NCBI GenBank assembly: GCA_900771955.1
Contig: CAAGPW010000140.1
Coordinates: forward strand, 1-9,214
Reading direction: 5' to 3'
Length of the DNA stretch: 9,214 nucleotides
From: Lachnospiraceae bacterium
GTDB taxonomy: Bacteria; Bacillota; Clostridia; Lachnospirales; Lachnospiraceae
Positions 6,246 to 9,214 of the stretch are shown piece by piece (position 1 is the stretch's first letter; each line of letters opens with the position of its first letter). The position numbers and the translations under genes are program-made. The notes under the pieces were generated by a model. It worked only from the letters and a program-made list of their open reading frames with translations, was not told the DNA's origin and did no database searches.

Positions 6246-6260
6246 GCTGCGTGATGCAGC
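6246..6260 (+). other. Small intercistronic hairpin
   Basis: GCTGC (6246-6250) and GCAGC (6256-6260) can form a 5-bp stem with a 5-base loop between the HMA and ATPase genes. No T-run follows, so it is not a terminator. It may mark an mRNA processing or stabilising point that lets the small HMA protein be made in excess; chance is also possible. Confidence 0.3.
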
Positions 6261-6287
6261 AGTTAAGGAAAAAGAGGAGGGAACGCT

Positions 6288-8156
6288 ATGAATAAAAAAC
6301 AGAAAAAAGTTCTTATCCGCATTCTTGTGGCAGCTGCGCTGTTGATCGTGTTTTCACAGCTCCCGGTGGAGGGATATGTAAGATTTCTGCTGTTTATGAT
6401 CCCGTATCTGGTCATCGGATATGACATTTTAAAAAAGGCGTTTAAAGGAATCTTAAACAGGCAGGTCTTTGATGAGAATTTCCTGATGGCAGTTGCGACG
6501 GTCGGCGCCATTGTACTTGGAAATTATTCCGAGGGCGTTGAGGTTATGCTGTTTTATCAGATCGGGGAACTGTTTCAGAGCTATGCGGTCGGAAAGAGCC
6601 GCAGGAACATCAGTGAGCTGATGGATATCCGTCCGGATTACGCGAATATCGAGCGGGATGGAAAACTGGAAAAGGTAGACCCGGATGAAGTTGAGATCGG
6701 TTCGGTCATCGTGGTACAGCCGGGAGAAAAGATCCCGATCGACGGTGTGGTCACCGAGGGAAAGACAACGTTAAATACAAGTGCGCTGACTGGTGAGAGT
6801 CTTCCGCGTGAGGTTGCGCCGGGAGATGAAGTCATCAGCGGATGCATCAATATGACCGGTGTGTTAAAGATCCGGACAACAAAAGAATTTGGAGAATCTA
6901 CGGTATCAAAGATCCTGGATCTGGTAGAAAATTCCAGCTCCAAGAAATCAAGATCCGAGCATTTTATCTCCAAGTTTGCAAGATACTATACACCGGCAGT
7001 ATGTTACGGAGCGCTTGCGCTGGCAGTCCTGCCACCGCTCATCCGGATGTTTGCCATGGGGCTTGCGCCGGAGTGGAGCAACTGGATCTACCGTGCGCTT
7101 ACCTTCCTGATCATCAGCTGCCCGTGTGCGCTGGTCATCAGTATTCCGCTCAGTTTCTTTGCCGGCATCGGCGGAGCGAGCAGAGAGGGTATTTTAGTCA
7201 AAGGCTCCAACTATCTGGAGACACTTGCCCAGACCAAATATGTGGTTTTTGATAAGACCGGTACCATGACACAGGGTGTGTTTGAGGTAAGCGGGGTACA
7301 TCATAATGAGATGGAAGAAGCCAGACTTTTAGAGTATGCTGCATTGGCAGAAAGCGCTTCCTCCCATCCGATCAGCAAGAGCTTGCAGAAAGCGTACGGC
7401 AAGGCGATCGACCGCAGCCGTGTGACCGATATTGAGGAGATCAGCGGAAACGGTGTGACCGCAAAGGTCGATGGAATCCCGGTTGCTGCCGGAAACGCAA
7501 AACTGATGGAGCGCCTTGGAATTCCATATAAGGAATGCCATCATGTCGGAACTGTTGTGCACATGGCAGTGAATGGCACATATGCAGGACATATCTTAAT
7601 CTCCGATCTCTTAAAACCGAATGCGAAAGAAGCGATTAAGAGCTTAAAGCATGCAGGAATCGAAAAGACAGTTATGTTAACCGGAGACGCAAAGAAAGTT
7701 GCGGACCAGGTGGCCCAGGAACTTGGCATCGGAGAGGTTTACAGCGAACTGCTTCCGGCTGACAAGGTATCCAAAGTTGAGGAACTCTTAAAAGAAAAGA
7801 GCGCAAAGGCAAAACTCGCCTTTGTCGGAGATGGTATCAATGACGCGCCGGTGCTTTCCAGAGCAGATATCGGAATCGCAATGGGAGCGCTCGGATCGGA
7901 TGCAGCGATCGAAGCGGCAGATGTTGTCCTGATGGATGACGATCCGTTAAAGATCTCAAAAGCAATCCGTATCGCAAGAAAATGTATGCGTATCGTTTAC
8001 GAAAATATTTACTTCGCGATCGGGGTCAAGATTTTATGCCTGATCCTCGGCGCACTCGGTATCGCCAACATGTGGCTTGCGATCTTCGCGGACGTAGGTG
8101 TTATGGTACTTGCGGTACTAAACGCGATCCGGGTATTATTTGTAAAAAAGCTGTAA
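6288..8156 (+). CDS. cadA: Zn/Cd/Pb-exporting P1B-type ATPase lacking an HMA domain
   Basis: A 622-aa inner-membrane ATPase that should pump soft divalent metals out of the cell. Motifs in order: TGES (168-171, phosphatase loop), SCPCALVISIP (277-287) with the CPC metal motif, DKTGT (322-326, phosphorylated Asp322), SSHP (358-361, nucleotide-domain HP), TGD (465-467) and GDGIND (514-519). Near the end, Lys581 and Asp602 (in ADVG) occupy the positions that define the P1B-2 Zn/Cd/Pb group, with the same 21-residue spacing as in ZntA as I remember it. CadA/ZntA are about 730 aa and begin with HMA domains; this chain begins almost directly with membrane segments (about 8-40), and the HMA domain is the separate upstream gene. 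AGGAGG lies 7 bases before the ATG. The exact metal preference (Zn, Cd or Pb) cannot be read. Confidence 0.95.
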   Translation: MNKKQKKVLIRILVAAALLIVFSQLPVEGYVRFLLFMIPYLVIGYDILKKAFKGILNRQVFDENFLMAVATVGAIVLGNYSEGVEVMLFYQIGELFQSYAVGKSRRNISELMDIRPDYANIERDGKLEKVDPDEVEIGSVIVVQPGEKIPIDGVVTEGKTTLNTSALTGESLPREVAPGDEVISGCINMTGVLKIRTTKEFGESTVSKILDLVENSSSKKSRSEHFISKFARYYTPAVCYGALALAVLPPLIRMFAMGLAPEWSNWIYRALTFLIISCPCALVISIPLSFFAGIGGASREGILVKGSNYLETLAQTKYVVFDKTGTMTQGVFEVSGVHHNEMEEARLLEYAALAESASSHPISKSLQKAYGKAIDRSRVTDIEEISGNGVTAKVDGIPVAAGNAKLMERLGIPYKECHHVGTVVHMAVNGTYAGHILISDLLKPNAKEAIKSLKHAGIEKTVMLTGDAKKVADQVAQELGIGEVYSELLPADKVSKVEELLKEKSAKAKLAFVGDGINDAPVLSRADIGIAMGALGSDAAIEAADVVLMDDDPLKISKAIRIARKCMRIVYENIYFAIGVKILCLILGALGIANMWLAIFADVGVMVLAVLNAIRVLFVKKL

Positions 8157-8168
8157 GTGTGTTAGACT
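8140..8168 (+). promoter_or_regulatory. Weak candidate promoter before the repressor gene
   Basis: TTGTAA (8140-8145), a 17-bp spacer and TAGACT (8163-8168), preceded by TG at 8160-8161. Each hexamer matches four of six consensus bases. Any transcript would start near 8175 and run straight into the 8186-8221 hairpin. It carries no copy of the shared operator sequence. It may be fortuitous. Confidence 0.22.
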
Positions 8169-8185
8169 GATAAGCGGCGAATGAA

Positions 8186-8221
8186 AGATCCTGTGCCGGA
8201 CCGGTACAGGATCTGATTTTT
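8186..8221 (+). terminator. Intrinsic terminator between ATPase and repressor genes
   Basis: AGATCCTGTGCC (8186-8197) and GGTACAGGATCT (8203-8214) pair as a 12-bp stem (one G-U) with loop GGACC, followed by GATTTTTA. It lies 29 bases after the ATPase stop and 27 bases before the repressor ATG, so the repressor is probably expressed by read-through. Confidence 0.75.
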
Positions 8222-8248
8222 AGTAAGAAAGAAGAAGCGGGTGGTAAA

Positions 8249-8611
8249 ATGGCAGAAAAAGAAGTAGAGTGTTGTGATGAGATGGAAGTTCATGAAAATC
8301 TGCTTAAAATTGTAAATGAGACGATGCCGGAGGAGACAGAACTGTATGATCTGGCGGAACTTTTCAAAGTATTTGGAGATTCTACACGAATCCGGATTCT
8401 GTTTGTATTGTTTGAAGCGGAGGTATGCGTGTGTGATCTGGCGCAGGTACTTCAGATGACGCAGTCTGCCATCTCACATCAGCTTAAAATCTTAAAACAG
8501 AACAAGCTGGTGAAAAGCCGCAGGGAGGGAAAATCCATTTTCTATTCTCTCGCGGATGATCATGTGCGGACGATCATAGCCCAGGGCTGCGATCACATCG
8601 AAGAAAATTAA
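8249..8611 (+). CDS. ArsR/SmtB-family metal-sensing repressor (CadC-like)
   Basis: A 120-aa winged-helix repressor. The DNA-binding helix-turn-helix and wing are residues 63-101 ('DLAQVLQMTQSAISHQLK...REGKSIFYSL'). Two classical metal sites of the family can be traced. The alpha-3N (CadC-type) set has Cys60 and Cys62 in EVCVCD plus N-terminal Cys8-Cys9 (and possibly His15). The alpha-5 (SmtB/CzrA-type) set is Asp103, His105, His116 and Glu119, with exactly the spacing D-x-H-x10-H-x2-E. Such proteins release DNA on binding Zn, Cd or Pb. The expected targets are O1 and O2. The ATG is preceded by GCGGGTGG. The gene follows the ATPase behind a terminator, with no strong promoter of its own, and its TAA overlaps the convergent gene's TAA. 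Confidence 0.95.
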   Translation: MAEKEVECCDEMEVHENLLKIVNETMPEETELYDLAELFKVFGDSTRIRILFVLFEAEVCVCDLAQVLQMTQSAISHQLKILKQNKLVKSRREGKSIFYSLADDHVRTIIAQGCDHIEEN

Positions 8612-9030
8612 TGTAAAATGGGAAAACCTTTTTCAAAAAGCAGTTCATTTAGGTCGGCAATGGAGTAATTCCGCTGCAGTGCAAAGATAATGAGACTGTC
8701 TTTTGGATCTCTTGGGTAGAGCGGGCTGTATCCCGTACATTTTAAAAGAGTCTGTGTCTCGTCGAGAGACAGAAGAAAACCAAAACACAGGGCAAGCACT
8801 TTGTCGCGGGTGGGATTTTTGTGACCGGAAAAAATCTGGTACGCATAGGTACGATCCAGCCCGGAGCGGCTGATACATTGTGCGGGCGCTGTGTTTTTCT
8901 TTGCGCAGAGCGCGGATAAATAGTCATTGAGTGGGCACGCGGTGAAATTTTCCTGTTCATTTTTCAGATAGGAATCATAATCCGGTGCGTGTTTTAATGT
9001 TTTTAAAAGTTCTTCCGTTGATTTTTTCAT
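8608..9030 (-). CDS. Small XRE/HTH-like protein, function unknown
   Basis: A 140-aa protein I recognise only as a type common in Lachnospiraceae, usually annotated as hypothetical or XRE-like. Residues about 35-98 look like a divergent helix-turn-helix: 'SRSGLDRTYAYQIFSGHKNPTRD' has the 'R-x-Y-x-Y-Q-I-F-x-G-x-K-x-P' pattern of lambda-repressor-like recognition helices. The rest ('CTGYSPLYPRDPKDSLIIFALQR...LNELLFEKGFPIL') is a conserved C-terminal tail. DNA binding is inferred. The ATG at 9030 is the first good start: the frame is open upstream to 9153, but a promoter at 9087-9115 lies in between and the extra residues look like non-coding sequence. The ribosome site is poor (GGGGAG about 16 bases upstream). 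It converges on the repressor gene with a 3-bp overlap and no visible terminator. Confidence 0.72.
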   Translation of the reverse strand: MKKSTEELLKTLKHAPDYDSYLKNEQENFTACPLNDYLSALCAKKNTAPAQCISRSGLDRTYAYQIFSGHKNPTRDKVLALCFGFLLSLDETQTLLKCTGYSPLYPRDPKDSLIIFALQRNYSIADLNELLFEKGFPILH

Positions 9031-9086
9031 GATAATTGTCTGATTTCTCCCCGCGGTTGTATTTTTGAATGGTTCGTTTATAATGG

Positions 9087-9115
9087 AGTATAGAAAAAAA
9101 GGGAGTAAAAAGCAA
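9087..9115 (-). promoter_or_regulatory. Candidate promoter of the HTH-like gene
   Basis: Read on the minus strand: TTGCTT (9115-9110), a 17-bp spacer and TATACT (9092-9087, five of six consensus). The predicted start near 9080 gives a leader of about 50 bases before the ATG at 9030. The -35 matches only in TTG. Confidence 0.5.
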
Positions 9116-9158
9116 GCAAAATGATGTGGGATCAACAGGAATGAAAATTGCAAAGTTT

Positions 9159-9209
9159 AATTCCACCATCCATTTATACGGTGGAATTCTCTTCTGCACA
9201 AGTGGAATT
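9159..9209. repeat. Cluster of GTGGAATT repeats with 9-bp inverted repeat
   Basis: AATTCCACC (9159-9167) and GGTGGAATT (9180-9188) are perfect reverse complements around a 12-base loop. A third copy of the core, GTGGAATT, occurs at 9202-9209, in direct orientation with the 9181-9188 copy at 21-bp spacing. There is no T-run for a terminator on either side. It lies upstream of the HTH-like gene's promoter, so it may be a protein-binding array or belong to a gene beyond the window. Bases 9031-9214 hold no convincing coding sequence. Confidence 0.5.
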
Positions 9210-9214
9210 TAACC

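Noticed and set aside
6842..7252. 136-aa open frame inside the ATPase gene
   Set aside because: It is an alternative frame of a clearly functional gene, with no ribosome site and no family resemblance.
9031..9153. Upstream extension of the HTH-like gene to 9153
   Set aside because: The frame is open, but a promoter-like element at 9087-9115 lies in it and the residues (Phe/Ile/Leu-rich from A/T-rich DNA) look like non-coding translation.
1..9214. Mobile elements, CRISPR arrays, tRNA or rRNA genes
   Set aside because: No transposase or integrase, terminal repeats with target duplication, regularly spaced repeats or cloverleaf sequences were seen.

Overview
The base composition, codon use, strong purine-rich ribosome binding sites and protein flavour (enolase, FtsX-type permease, CadC-like regulator) suggest a Firmicute of the class Clostridia, probably Lachnospiraceae. 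This is judged from remembered family sequences, not from a search. The window is ordinary chromosome: no rRNA, tRNA, CRISPR array, transposase or phage gene is visible.

Layout. (1) 1-684: the 3' end of an ABC exporter ATPase overlaps by one base a cysteine-rich YgbA-family gene, a family known from nitrosative-stress regulons. (2) 685-2249: a 185-bp leader with two inverted repeats, then enolase (eno), closed by a strong bidirectional terminator. (3) 2272-2847, minus strand: a Nudix hydrolase whose promoter overlaps, at the -35 box, the divergent promoter of the next operon. (4) 2841-5903: an ABC ATPase and a 755-aa FtsX/MacB-type permease. (5) 5922-8611: a metal-efflux operon with a free-standing 72-aa HMA metal-binding protein, a 622-aa Zn/Cd/Pb-type P-type ATPase lacking its own HMA domain and, behind a terminator hairpin, an ArsR/SmtB-family repressor carrying both CadC-like cysteines and the SmtB-like alpha-5 zinc site. 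(6) 8608-9214: a convergent minus-strand gene for a small HTH-like protein that overlaps the repressor's stop codon, and its upstream region.

The main observation is that the ABC/FtsX operon and the HMA/P-type ATPase operon have near-identical promoters: TTGACA, 16 bp, an extended -10 TGnTATAAT, then 4 bp further on the same 13-mer TCAAACATATGAA forming the left half of a TGAA-N6-TTCA inverted repeat. This is the type of operator bound by ArsR/SmtB metal sensors, and such a sensor is encoded at the end of the cluster. The simplest reading is one zinc/cadmium-responsive regulon of about 5.7 kb in which an uncharacterised MacB/FtsX-like transporter is induced together with a split metal-efflux pump. 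The co-regulation is inferred from sequence, and the transporter's substrate is unknown.
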